Source of the DNA: DASWJQ01 sp036397095
GTDB lineage: Bacteria > Chloroflexota > Anaerolineae > Anaerolineales > E44-bin32
Assembly (NCBI GenBank): GCA_036397095.1
Contig: DASWJQ010000039.1
Span: 7,494-71,493 of the forward strand
DNA: 64,000 bases
Direction of reading: 5' to 3'
Shown in pieces: positions 40,778 through 49,244 of the stretch. A program made the translations under genes and the position numbers. The notes below the pieces were generated by a model. It did not search any database. It worked only from the letters and a program-made list of their open reading frames with translations, and was not told the origin of the DNA. Position 1 is the first letter of the stretch. Every line of letters begins with the position of its first letter.

Positions 40778-41625
40778 ATCCTTGGCCAATGGACGCCGCC
40801 CGCAACTACGCCCCAAACGTCAGCTGGCTTTTCCCCGAGCTGCCCTTCGCCGAGCGCCTGGCCTCGGTGAGTGCCTTGGGCTTTCGGGCGATCGAATTCG
40901 GTTTCCCAAGTCAGGCTGATATCGAGGCGCTGGCAGCCGCCCAGCGGCACGACGGGTTGACCATCGTGCTCTTCAACCAGGATGTGCCGGTGTGGGATGG
41001 GGCCAACCGCGGCTACCTGGTCGACCCGGCCCGCCGCCATGAATTCGATCGCCAGCTCGACCGCGCCCTGGATATCGCCGAGCGGCTGCACGTTGCCAAG
41101 ATCATGCTGCCGGCTGGCGTTCGCCTACCGGCGCTTGCTCGGCAAGCCCAGGTCGATTGCCTGCTCGCCAATCTGGCCCTTGCCGCGCCGCGGGCCGCTT
41201 CGGCCGGCGTGCTGCTTACCTTGGAAATGCTCAACCCGGCCGATAACCCGGGCTATTTTCTGGACAGCACCAGCGAAACACTCGATCTGGTCAAGCAAGT
41301 TAATCATCCCAACATCCGATTTCAATTTGACAGCTACCATGTCCAGCGAATGGAAGGCGACCCAGTCGAGCGGCTGGCGGGCATCGGCCCCTGGTTGGGC
41401 CACGTGCAGTTCGCCGATGAGCCGGGACGACACGAGCCGGGCACTGGCAAAATCGATTTCAACCGCCTGACCAGATGGCTGGCCGATGAGGGCTACCACG
41501 ATTGGATCGGGCTTGAGTACGTACCCCAACAACCCGGGGCGGCCGCGCTGGCCTGGTGCTTGCCGGCCACCCCGGCCTCCGACCCCACCAACATCCAAGC
41601 AAACGCCACAAGGAGGCAAGAATGA
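40774..41625 (+). CDS. Hydroxypyruvate isomerase-like TIM-barrel protein
   Basis: 283 aa from GTG 40774 (overlapping the permease stop); ATG 40789 is an alternative. Xylose-isomerase-like barrel of the Hyi/OtnI group: NVSWLFPELPFAERLASVSALGFRAIEF near the N-terminus as in hydroxypyruvate isomerase, LLTLEMLNPADNPGYFL with the metal-binding Glu, FQFDSYHVQRMEGD, GHVQFADEPGRHEPGTGKIDF and WIGLEYVP. Hyi converts hydroxypyruvate to tartronate semialdehyde; OtnI acts on 2-oxo-tetronates. Either would feed the reductase at 45643 and glycerate kinase downstream. Confidence 0.88.
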   Translation: MNPWPMDAARNYAPNVSWLFPELPFAERLASVSALGFRAIEFGFPSQADIEALAAAQRHDGLTIVLFNQDVPVWDGANRGYLVDPARRHEFDRQLDRALDIAERLHVAKIMLPAGVRLPALARQAQVDCLLANLALAAPRAASAGVLLTLEMLNPADNPGYFLDSTSETLDLVKQVNHPNIRFQFDSYHVQRMEGDPVERLAGIGPWLGHVQFADEPGRHEPGTGKIDFNRLTRWLADEGYHDWIGLEYVPQQPGAAALAWCLPATPASDPTNIQANATRRQE

Positions 41626-42446
41626 GTCCGCTGTACAAGGCGCCGTCAGAGCACGGCCACCACACTGTGTTTAAGCCTGGCCAGGACGGCATCGAGTGGC
41701 TTGGCCTTGATATGCTCCGTCTGAAAGCCGGCGAGAGATGGCAAGGTTCCTTCGGCCAGGTCGAGACTGCTTTCGTGATCCTGGGCGGCCGCTGCCATCT
41801 CACCCTGGCCGGCCCCCAGCCCAATACATGGCACAACTTGGGCGGCCGGGCCGACGTCTTTAGCGGCGCCGGCACCACCGTCTACCTGCCGCCTAAGGCC
41901 GAGATCGAGGTCGAGGCCGTCAGCGGGCTGGAAGTTGCGCTGGCCAGCTCACCGTGCGACGTAGAACTGCCGCCAGTTGTGATCGGACCAGATGACGTCA
42001 AAGTGATCTCGGCTGGCGCCTCGAACTGGCGCCGCGACGTTCGGCTGATGATTCCGCCGGGCTCCCCCATCAGCCAGCGCATGATCGTCGGCGAAACGCT
42101 CAACCCGCCAGGCAATTGGTCGGGCGTGCCGCCGCACAAGCACGACCTGAACTCCGACATTGAGAACTTCCTCGAGGAGTTCTACCTGTTCAAGGCCAGG
42201 CCGGGCGACGGCTACGGGGTCCAACTGATGTACCACGATGACCAGGGCGAAGGCCTGCTGGTTGGCGACAACAGGGTCAGCGTTATGCTCAAGGGCTACC
42301 ACCCGACGGTGGCCGCCCCCGGCGTTACCCTGTGCTACCTGTGGGTGCTGGCCGGCGAGGTGAAGGACTACGACATCACGATCGATCCGCGCTTCGGCTG
42401 GGTCGCCCAGACCGAATCCGTGCTGCGCGAGAACCGCAACGGCTAG
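41622..42446 (+). CDS. iolB: 5-deoxy-glucuronate isomerase-like protein (IolB family)
   Basis: 274 aa, the usual IolB length, starting in an ATGA overlap. Double cupin-like fold with the metal-site motif VPPHKHDLNSDIENFLEEFYLFK and the C-terminal KGYHPTVAAPGVTLCYLWVLAGE, both characteristic of IolB/KduI-type isomerases. IolB converts 5-deoxy-D-glucuronate to 2-deoxy-5-keto-D-gluconate in myo-inositol breakdown. No iolC, iolD, iolE, iolG or iolA is in the window, so the canonical inositol pathway is not encoded here and the true substrate may be another uronate-like aldose. Confidence 0.85.
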   Translation: MSPLYKAPSEHGHHTVFKPGQDGIEWLGLDMLRLKAGERWQGSFGQVETAFVILGGRCHLTLAGPQPNTWHNLGGRADVFSGAGTTVYLPPKAEIEVEAVSGLEVALASSPCDVELPPVVIGPDDVKVISAGASNWRRDVRLMIPPGSPISQRMIVGETLNPPGNWSGVPPHKHDLNSDIENFLEEFYLFKARPGDGYGVQLMYHDDQGEGLLVGDNRVSVMLKGYHPTVAAPGVTLCYLWVLAGEVKDYDITIDPRFGWVAQTESVLRENRNG

Positions 42447-42455
42447 GGCGGGACG

Positions 42456-43355
42456 ATGGCCAAGACCTTTCAACCCCGCGGCATCATCCCGGCGATGGTC
42501 ACGCCGCTGACCAGCGACGACACGATCGACGTCGCCGGCCTGACCGCCCTGACCCGCCACCTGATCGAAGGCGGCTGTCATGGCTTGTTCAGCGTCGGCA
42601 GCCAAGGGGAGTTCTGGGCGTTGACGGCCGAGGAAAAACAGCTGACCTGGGAAACGGTCGTGGCCGAGACCAACGGCCAGATCCCGGTGTACGCCGGCAG
42701 CAACGCCGTCACCACTCGCGAAGCGGTCGTCCTGACGCAGCTGGCCGAGCGCTGCGGCGTAGACGCCGTGTCGGTGCTCACACCGTTTTTCATATCACCG
42801 ACCGATGATCAACTGTTCGCCCATTACCGGGCGATTGCTGACGCCAGTTCCCTGCCGGTCGTCCTGTACGCCAACCCGGCCCGCACGGCCGTCAAGCTGT
42901 CCGTCGATCTGGTCGCCCGGCTGGCCGAAGTGCCGGGGATCGTCGGCATTAAGGACTCGAGCGGCGATTTGGGCCTGACCGCCGCCTACATCGGTGCCGT
43001 TCCCGCCACCTTTTCCGTCTTGATGGGCAACGACGCACTGATCCTGGCCAGTCTGATTTACGGCACCAAGGGCGCCATCGCCGCCACCGCCAACGTCGTG
43101 CCGGACATGGTGGTGGCCATCTACGACCTGTTCTTGCAGGGAGACATTGGCGGGGCCCGCCAGGCGCAGGACCGGCTGGCAGCGCTGCGGCGGGCCTTCA
43201 CCTGGGGCACCTTCCCCGTGGTTATCAAAGAAGCACTGGACTTGATCGGGCTGCCGGCCGGACCGGCGCGGGCCCCGGTCGGTCCCCTTACCGACGACCA
43301 ACGCCAGCGGCTGCGCCAGCTGCTGGTCAGCCTGGATCAGGCTGTTGTCGCCTGA
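42456..43355 (+). CDS. DapA-family aldolase/lyase (dihydrodipicolinate synthase-like)
   Basis: 299 aa class I aldolase. GSQGEFWALT (48-57), Tyr138 in VVLYANPARTA and Schiff-base Lys166 in GIVGIKDSSG are present, and the barrel is complete. DapA itself has a Thr-Thr-Gly-Glu motif where this protein has VGSQGE, so it is more likely a catabolic member (2-keto-3-deoxy sugar-acid aldolase, N-acetylneuraminate lyase-like or hydroxy-oxoglutarate aldolase) than lysine biosynthesis. Consistent with C-C cleavage of a keto-deoxy acid within the operon. Confidence 0.88.
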   Translation: MAKTFQPRGIIPAMVTPLTSDDTIDVAGLTALTRHLIEGGCHGLFSVGSQGEFWALTAEEKQLTWETVVAETNGQIPVYAGSNAVTTREAVVLTQLAERCGVDAVSVLTPFFISPTDDQLFAHYRAIADASSLPVVLYANPARTAVKLSVDLVARLAEVPGIVGIKDSSGDLGLTAAYIGAVPATFSVLMGNDALILASLIYGTKGAIAATANVVPDMVVAIYDLFLQGDIGGARQAQDRLAALRRAFTWGTFPVVIKEALDLIGLPAGPARAPVGPLTDDQRQRLRQLLVSLDQAVVA

Positions 43356-43388
43356 CCGGCCTGTGACATAAGGGAGACGATTGCGCTC

Positions 43389-44435
43389 ATGAAGATGAAG
43401 GCCGTTCGCAAAACCAGGGCAGAGCCGGGGCTGGACCTGGTTGAGATCGAGGTCCCTCGGATCCAGCCGGACGAAGTGCTGGTCAAGGTCGAAGCCACTG
43501 CCATCTGTGGCACCGATGTCCACTTTTACAACTGGGACGCATTTGCCCAGTCCAAGCTCAAGCCGCCAATCACACTCGGCCACGAATTCGCCGGGGAAAT
43601 TGTCGAAGTTGGTGCGCAGGTCGCCGGGTACCAGCTTGGCGACTACGTGGCGGCCGATAGCCACATTGTCGACAGCGTTTGCGCCATGTGCCGGATGGGA
43701 CTACAGCACATCTGCCAAAACCTGAAGATCTTCGGCAACGAGGTCGACGGCAGCTTTGCCGAGTACGTCGCCGTCCCCGAAACCTCGCTCTGGCGCCTGT
43801 CACGCGACGTCCCGTCGGAGATCGGCGCCATTATGGAACCGCTGGGTGGCGCTGTGCAGGCCGTATTGATTGAACCGGTGACGGCCCAGAACGTGGTCAT
43901 CTTTGGCGATGGGCCCATCGGCTTGTTCGCCGTCGGTGTGGCCAAGGCGGCCGGCGCCCGCAGTGTCACCATGGTCGGCGTCATTGAAACCCGCCTCGAG
44001 ATCGCCAAGCAGATGGGCGCAGACCGTGTCTTCAACAACCGGGAGGGGGAGGTTGATCCGGTCGAGGCCATTATGCAGGCAACCGGCGGCCTCGGCGCCG
44101 ATGTGGTCATCGAGATGTCGGGGGCGCCCCAGGCGTTCCGGCAGGCCTTCGATACCGTGCGCAAAGGGGGGCGTGTCAGCCTGTTTGGCATTTCATCCGA
44201 TCCGATGACATTCGACTTCAACTACACCGTAATCCTGCGCCAGGTGCGCGTCTTTGGTGTGGCCGGCCGCCACATGTGGGACACCTGGTTCATGATGGAC
44301 GGTTTGCTGGCCTCGGGCAAGCTCGATCCGAGGCCGGTCATCACCTGCGAACTCAAGCTCGAGGACTTCGACAAGGGATTTGAGCAGATGGTTTCGAAGG
44401 AGTGCGGCAAGGTCATTCTGCGGCCGTTTGCCTAG
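43389..44435 (+). CDS. Zinc-dependent threonine/sorbitol dehydrogenase-like enzyme
   Basis: 348 aa MDR protein. Catalytic zinc region ATAICGTDVHFYNWDAF and LGHEFAGEIVEVG; NAD fold FGDGPIGLFAVGVAKAAGA. It resembles L-threonine 3-dehydrogenase in length and in CGTDVHxYxWD. In the structural-zinc lobe, DSVCAMCRMGLQHIC aligns with a C-x2-C-x2-C-x7-C motif but the first Cys is Asp, leaving three Cys plus Asp. In this operon it is more likely a polyol or sugar-acid dehydrogenase than Tdh. AAGGGAG is 12 nt before ATG 43389. Confidence 0.88.
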   Translation: MKMKAVRKTRAEPGLDLVEIEVPRIQPDEVLVKVEATAICGTDVHFYNWDAFAQSKLKPPITLGHEFAGEIVEVGAQVAGYQLGDYVAADSHIVDSVCAMCRMGLQHICQNLKIFGNEVDGSFAEYVAVPETSLWRLSRDVPSEIGAIMEPLGGAVQAVLIEPVTAQNVVIFGDGPIGLFAVGVAKAAGARSVTMVGVIETRLEIAKQMGADRVFNNREGEVDPVEAIMQATGGLGADVVIEMSGAPQAFRQAFDTVRKGGRVSLFGISSDPMTFDFNYTVILRQVRVFGVAGRHMWDTWFMMDGLLASGKLDPRPVITCELKLEDFDKGFEQMVSKECGKVILRPFA

Positions 44436-44465
44436 GCCGGAAGACGCAGTCACAAGGAGCGTGCA

Positions 44466-45611
44466 ATGGAGACCGACGGAAAGATCAACTACGACGACAT
44501 CCAGATTGTGGGCGACGGCCGCGGCACGATGCAGGGCGACTACCTGCTCAACAAGGACCGTCCGATGGACCGCACCCGCTGGCTGCTCGAGTGCTTCCCC
44601 GAATGGGGCCGCTACCTGAACCGCCAAATCGAGGAAACGGTCGTCGAGAAGGGCACCTACGCCATGTGGTGGACCGGCGGTATGGGCTTCGTGCTCAAGT
44701 CGCCCGGCGGCGCAGTGCTGCTGGTCGACAACTACGCCGGTCCGGCTCACTACACCGAGTACGAGTACTGCGGCGTGTGCCGCACCTCGGGCTCGCCAAC
44801 GATCGACTGGCTGCGGCTCAACCCGCAAGTGATCGACATCTTCGGCTTCGAAACGCTGGACGCTGTGTTCTGCAGCCACCAGCACGCCGACCACACCGAC
44901 ATCTACACGCTGAAGGCCGCCACCCAGACGACCGAGGCCCAGTTTTATGCCCCCTTGTCGTCGGTCGAGCGCATGCGCAATTTCAAGGTGCCGGAAGATC
45001 GCATTACTGTCGTGCGGCCCGGCCAGTCGTACAAGATCAAGGACGTCGAAGTCCAGATCCTGCCCAATTACGACCGTATCGCCACCATGACCGGCGGCCC
45101 CGGCGTCGAGGTTCAACCGGGCGTGCGCCGGCCCTACGACGACGTCGCCGTCACCTTCTTTTTCAAGTTCCCCGGCGGCGTCAATCTGTGCCACCTGGCC
45201 GACACCCTGTTCCAGAACGCCTACGTTACCTTCAAGCAGTACGACGTCGACGTAATTACATTCAATATCGGTTCGAATGCCCCCGGCGCCACCGACAAGA
45301 TGACCCCCTGGGACTCGGTGCGGGTGGCCGAAGCCATCGGCGCCAAGGTGCTTATGCCGATGCACTGGGACAACTGGGGCAACACCTACATCGATCCGGC
45401 GACCGTTCCGATGGTCGCTGACAAGATCTTGCCGCAGGCCAAGGTGGTGATTCCGGCCTGGGGCGTAAAGTGGGTCTACCCGGCCCAGGCCGGCATCGGC
45501 CGCATGCGCTGGCCCGACTGGCGCGAGCGCTACCGGCCCGAGCACTCGTGGGAGTATGGCCAGCCGGCGCAAGAGGCGGCCGACGCCCGCGGCGAGTTCA
45601 TCCCGTACTAG
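44466..45611 (+). CDS. UlaG-like metallo-beta-lactamase-fold lactonase
   Basis: 381 aa. Near the N-terminus TYAMWWTGGMGFVLKSPGGAVLLVDN matches (in pieces) the start of the UlaG fold. Zinc motif H138-Q-H140-A-D142-H143 in FCSHQHADHTD; further ligands in CHLADTLF and MPMHWDNWGNTY. UlaG hydrolyses L-ascorbate-6-phosphate to 3-keto-L-gulonate-6-phosphate and needs Mn2+. No PTS or ulaDEF genes occur here, so a different lactone is probable: one formed by a dehydrogenase of this operon. Good ribosome site (AAGGAG). Confidence 0.87.
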   Translation: METDGKINYDDIQIVGDGRGTMQGDYLLNKDRPMDRTRWLLECFPEWGRYLNRQIEETVVEKGTYAMWWTGGMGFVLKSPGGAVLLVDNYAGPAHYTEYEYCGVCRTSGSPTIDWLRLNPQVIDIFGFETLDAVFCSHQHADHTDIYTLKAATQTTEAQFYAPLSSVERMRNFKVPEDRITVVRPGQSYKIKDVEVQILPNYDRIATMTGGPGVEVQPGVRRPYDDVAVTFFFKFPGGVNLCHLADTLFQNAYVTFKQYDVDVITFNIGSNAPGATDKMTPWDSVRVAEAIGAKVLMPMHWDNWGNTYIDPATVPMVADKILPQAKVVIPAWGVKWVYPAQAGIGRMRWPDWRERYRPEHSWEYGQPAQEAADARGEFIPY

Positions 45612-45642
45612 CCATGATGTCCAACGGATTGAGGTTCAACCC

Positions 45643-46554
45643 GTGCCCGCGTTGACAAAAGTCGGATTCATCGGCCTGGGCCTGATGGGCGCGCCGATGG
45701 CGGCCAACATCGCCCGCGCCGGCTACCCGCTGACGGTCTACAACCGGTCGGCGGACAAGGCCAAGCCACTTTTGGCGCTGGGGGCTTCGCTGGCGGACAC
45801 ACCGGCGGCGCTCGCCGCCGCCAGCAATGTCGTCATCAGCATGTTGGCCGATGCCGCCGCCGTCCACCAGGTTGCCTTCGGCGCCGGTGGTCTGACCAGC
45901 ATCCCCGGCGGCTGCCTGACCGACATGAGCACGATTGCCCCCGACCAATCTCAGGAGCACGCCCGCCGTTTGGCAGAACACGGGTGGTCGATGATCGACG
46001 CCCCCGTCATCGGCAGCACAGGCCCGGCCGAGGCCGGCACCCTGGGCATCCTGTCCGGCGGCGAGCTTGACCTGGTCGAACAACACCGGGATCTGCTTGA
46101 AACCCTGGGCGCGCTCCACTACCTGGGCGCCCAGGGCGCCGGCGCGCTGGCCAAGATGTGCTTCAACTTGATGGTGGCCGCCCAGGTTGGCTCGCTGGCC
46201 GAAGCCATGTTCTTAGGGGCCGCCGGTGGACTGGACATTGGCCAACTGGCCGACATCATCAGCGGCAGTGGCATCGCCTCCAGTTTGATCCAGCGCAAAG
46301 CGGCCAATATGGTCGCCGGCGACTTCCCGCCGGCTTTCCCGCTCAACCATATGCAGAAGGACCTGGGCTTAATGATCCGCACTTCGGACCGGCTCGGTGC
46401 CTTCCTGCCGGGCACAGCCAGTTATCACCAGCTTTACAGCGCCGCCCGCGGCAAGGGAATGGGTGACCTCGACTTCTCGGCGGTCTACCGTTTCTTGGTC
46501 GGGGCCGTCAGCAACGGCCAGCCGGCGGCATCATCGGACTTACGAGGAGACTAG
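45643..46554 (+). CDS. 3-hydroxyisobutyrate/tartronate-semialdehyde reductase-family dehydrogenase
   Basis: 303 aa from GTG 45643 (GAGG 8 nt upstream). Beta-hydroxyacid dehydrogenase family: cofactor motif GFIGLGLMGAPMA, substrate loop TDMSTIAP, DAPVIGSTGPAEAGTLGILSGG and catalytic K171 in ALAKMCFN. Asn32-Arg in VYNRS suggests NADP(H) or dual use. With the hydroxypyruvate-isomerase-like protein and glycerate kinase in the same operon, 2-hydroxy-3-oxopropionate (tartronate semialdehyde) reductase giving D-glycerate is the best guess; 3-hydroxyisobutyrate dehydrogenase is the alternative. Confidence 0.87.
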   Translation: MPALTKVGFIGLGLMGAPMAANIARAGYPLTVYNRSADKAKPLLALGASLADTPAALAAASNVVISMLADAAAVHQVAFGAGGLTSIPGGCLTDMSTIAPDQSQEHARRLAEHGWSMIDAPVIGSTGPAEAGTLGILSGGELDLVEQHRDLLETLGALHYLGAQGAGALAKMCFNLMVAAQVGSLAEAMFLGAAGGLDIGQLADIISGSGIASSLIQRKAANMVAGDFPPAFPLNHMQKDLGLMIRTSDRLGAFLPGTASYHQLYSAARGKGMGDLDFSAVYRFLVGAVSNGQPAASSDLRGD

Positions 46555-46557
46555 GCA

Positions 46558-47439
46558 ATGGCATCAACCAAGCAAGAAGTCCTTTACTTCGCACCCGCCA
46601 GCCTGGAAGCGGCCCTCGAACTATTGGACCAGCACGCTGGCAAACTAAACGTGCTGGCGGGCGGCACCGACCTGGTGCGGGATATGAACCTCAAGTTCAA
46701 GGTCCCGCCTGGCTTCATGTGGATCGGCAAGATCGGGCTGGAGTACGTCGAACGCCAGAACGGTCATCTGCGGGTTGGGGCCGCCACCCGCATGCAGACC
46801 GCCGGCAGTTCCGAAGTGCTGCGCCAGCAGGGCGCCGCCGTCGCCCGGGCCGCCGGCAAGCTGGCCAGTCCGCCAGTGCGTTCGCTGGCCACCCTGGGCG
46901 GCAATCTGGTCAACGCCTCTCCGGGCGCCGACACCGCCTGCGCCTTGCTCGGATTGGGCGCCGAGGTCGTGCTCACATCCAAGGGCGGCAGCCGGACGGT
47001 TCTGCTCGAGGCGTTCTTCACCGGCCCCGGCGAGACGGTCATCAAGCCCAACGAGCTGATGACCGAGATCGTGTTCAAGCCAACCGGCAAGGGGCAGGGC
47101 TCGGCCTACGCCAAGGTCGGGCGCCGTCAGGCGATGACGCTGGCGGTGCTCAACGCCGCCGCTCGCGTCGAGCTTGATGGCGATGGAAAATGCAGCGATG
47201 TTCGCATCGCCGTCGGCGCTGCCGCGCCGACCCCGCTGCGGGCGGTCGAAGCCGAAACGCTGCTGCGCGGCCAGCCCTGGACGGAAGAGGCCATTGAGGC
47301 CGCCGCCGCCAAGGCCGCCGAAGAGATCAAACCGATCGATGATGTACACGGCACCGCCTGGTACCGGCGTAAGTTGGCCCGCGTTTTGGTCGGGCGCACC
47401 TTGCGCGAGGCCGGCGAGATCGCCCAAGGAGCGAGGTAG
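46558..47439 (+). CDS. Molybdenum hydroxylase FAD-binding subunit (CoxM/XdhB/NdhF type)
   Basis: 293 aa. FAD-binding motifs NVLAGGTDLVRDMNLK (~30-45) and TLGGNLVNASPGADTA (~112-126) with SPPVRS before, then SAYAKVGRRQAMTLA and IAVGAAAPTPLRA of the CO-dehydrogenase flavoprotein C-terminal domain. Transfers electrons from the 2Fe-2S subunit to its acceptor. Spaced 3 bp from the preceding gene and 6 bp from the 2Fe-2S subunit. Confidence 0.93.
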   Translation: MASTKQEVLYFAPASLEAALELLDQHAGKLNVLAGGTDLVRDMNLKFKVPPGFMWIGKIGLEYVERQNGHLRVGAATRMQTAGSSEVLRQQGAAVARAAGKLASPPVRSLATLGGNLVNASPGADTACALLGLGAEVVLTSKGGSRTVLLEAFFTGPGETVIKPNELMTEIVFKPTGKGQGSAYAKVGRRQAMTLAVLNAAARVELDGDGKCSDVRIAVGAAAPTPLRAVEAETLLRGQPWTEEAIEAAAAKAAEEIKPIDDVHGTAWYRRKLARVLVGRTLREAGEIAQGAR

Positions 47440-47445
47440 ACACCG

Positions 47446-47916
47446 ATGGACTACCCGATCAAGTTCACCCTTAACAGCGCCGAAGTCGAAGTGGAAGCGC
47501 CGGCCACCATCAACTTGCTGCGCTTGCTGCGCGACTACCTCGATGTCACCGGCCCCAAGTTTGGTTGCGAGCAAGGCAACTGCGGCGCCTGTACCGTGCA
47601 TATTGACGGCGAAGCCGCCAACGCCTGCCTGGTTCACGGCCTGACAATCGACGGGCGTGAAGTGACCACTGTTGAGGGGCTGGGAACGATGGAGGCGCCC
47701 GATCCACTGCAGCTGGCTTTCTACGAGCATTACGGCGCCCAGTGCGGCTTCTGCACGCCGGGCATGCTGATGGCCTCCAAGGCCCTGCTCGACCATAACC
47801 CCCACCCCACGCGCGACGACGTGGTTGAAGCCATCGTCGGCAACGTCTGCCGCTGCACCGGCTACAACAAGATCATCGAATCGGTGCTAGCAGCGGCCGA
47901 CGCGGCGCGCGAATAG
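47446..47916 (+). CDS. Molybdenum hydroxylase 2Fe-2S subunit (CoxS/XdhC type)
   Basis: 156 aa. Plant-ferredoxin cluster cysteines C41, C46, C49 and C61 (CEQGNCGACTVHIDG) and the second cluster cysteines C100, C103, C135, C137 (CGFCTPGMLM and GNVCRCTGYN). This two-cluster arrangement is standard for xanthine-oxidase-family small subunits. Preceded by AAGGAG. Electrons pass from the molybdenum site through these clusters to the FAD subunit. Confidence 0.95.
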   Translation: MDYPIKFTLNSAEVEVEAPATINLLRLLRDYLDVTGPKFGCEQGNCGACTVHIDGEAANACLVHGLTIDGREVTTVEGLGTMEAPDPLQLAFYEHYGAQCGFCTPGMLMASKALLDHNPHPTRDDVVEAIVGNVCRCTGYNKIIESVLAAADAARE

Positions 47917-47933
47917 GCCGAGGGAGGACAACC

Positions 47934-49244
47934 ATGACCGAACACAAGTATGTAGGCCAGCGGCTGCCGCGCTACGACGGCATGCAGCATGTCACCGGCA
48001 AGACCCAGTTCGTCGGCGACATGCGGATGCACGGCATGCTCTACGTCAAAGCCTGGCGATCCCCGGTGGCCTCGGCCACCATTAGCCGGATCGATGTCAG
48101 CCAGGCGAAGGCACTTCCCGGTGTGGTCGCCGTCATCACCCATGAGCAAGTGCCCAATAACCGCTACGGCTTTGCCGGCGACTTTCCGGTCCTGGCCGAC
48201 ACGGAAATCCGCTACAAGGGTCAGGAAGTGGCGGCCGTTGCCGCCGAGACCGAGGAGATCGCCCGCCAAGCCGTCGAACTGATCAAGGTCGACTACAAGG
48301 AACGGCCGGCCGTCCTCGATCCGTTCGAGGCCATGCGGCCCGATTCGGCCAAGGTCAGCCCAACGGGCAACTTCGTGATGTTCGACGGCAAGCCCTACCG
48401 GCCGGTGATCCGCGGCGATGTCGAGGCCGCCTTCGCACAGGCTGATCACATCATCGAAGGCTACTTCCGTACCGCCGCCCAAGAACATTGCCCGATCGAA
48501 ACGCAAACCAGCGTGGTCCAAACCGACTCGATGGGCCGCACCCACATCCATACCGTCACCCAGGCGGTGTTCTTCAACCAGGGTACGCTGGCATCCATCC
48601 TGAAGAAGCCGCAATCCATGGTTCATATGCTGGGCGGCATCGTCGGGGGCGGTTTCGGCGCCAAGAACGACCCTCACACCGATCACATCTGCGCCGTCCT
48701 GTCGCTCTACACCAACGGGCGGCCGGTGCGTTGGATCTGGACGCGCGAGGAAGAGTTCGTGGCCTCCACCCAACGCGGCGCCACCCACATGTTCTTCAAA
48801 GATGCAGTCACCAACGACGGGCACATCATTGGCCGCCAGGTGCGCAGTGTGCGCGACGGCGGGGCTTATGTGTTGACCAACGACTATGTGGCGGCCAAGC
48901 ACGCCTTCGCCGTCTCGGGCCCGTACAACATCCCCAATATCCGGACGCACGCCTATGCCGTCCTGACCAATCGGCGGCCAACCAGTTCGATGCGCGGCTT
49001 TGGCATCTACCAGGCCTCGATTGGCCATGAACTGCAGATCGAGCACATCGCCAAGCAACTGGGGATGGACTCGTGGCGCATCCGGTTCCTCAACGCCGTC
49101 CATGACGGCGATCTGTCCGCGACGCAGGCCGTGCTCAAAAACTGCGGGCTGATCGAATCGCTGCAGCAGACGGCCGAGCGGGCCGGTGTGAAGCTTGACG
49201 ACGAGTTTCTACAACTGTCGTCGAAAGCAGTCAGGGAGGCATAA
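47934..49244 (+). CDS. Molybdenum hydroxylase large subunit, N-terminal half (separate gene)
   Basis: 436 aa, about half of a normal ~780-aa large subunit. Contains the aldehyde oxidase a/b hammerhead domain (GKTQFVGDMRMHGMLYVK, PVLADTEIRYKGQEVAAVAAET) and the first molybdopterin-binding domain: MLGGIVGGGFGAKNDPHT, WTREEEFVAST, NRRPTSSMRGFGIYQ. The RGFG form indicates a xanthine-dehydrogenase/nicotinate-dehydrogenase-type enzyme rather than CO dehydrogenase (AYXCSFR). It stops with TAA at 49242-49244 and the second half begins at the next base. Complete at its N-terminus with a GGGAGG site. Confidence 0.92.
   Translation: MTEHKYVGQRLPRYDGMQHVTGKTQFVGDMRMHGMLYVKAWRSPVASATISRIDVSQAKALPGVVAVITHEQVPNNRYGFAGDFPVLADTEIRYKGQEVAAVAAETEEIARQAVELIKVDYKERPAVLDPFEAMRPDSAKVSPTGNFVMFDGKPYRPVIRGDVEAAFAQADHIIEGYFRTAAQEHCPIETQTSVVQTDSMGRTHIHTVTQAVFFNQGTLASILKKPQSMVHMLGGIVGGGFGAKNDPHTDHICAVLSLYTNGRPVRWIWTREEEFVASTQRGATHMFFKDAVTNDGHIIGRQVRSVRDGGAYVLTNDYVAAKHAFAVSGPYNIPNIRTHAYAVLTNRRPTSSMRGFGIYQASIGHELQIEHIAKQLGMDSWRIRFLNAVHDGDLSATQAVLKNCGLIESLQQTAERAGVKLDDEFLQLSSKAVREA

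Noticed and set aside
40774..44435. Canonical myo-inositol (iol) operon
   Set aside because: Only an IolB-like gene is present; iolA, C, D, E, G and J equivalents are not recognisable.
44466..45611. L-ascorbate (ula) utilisation operon
   Set aside because: Only the UlaG-like lactonase is present; PTS components and ulaD, E, F are absent.
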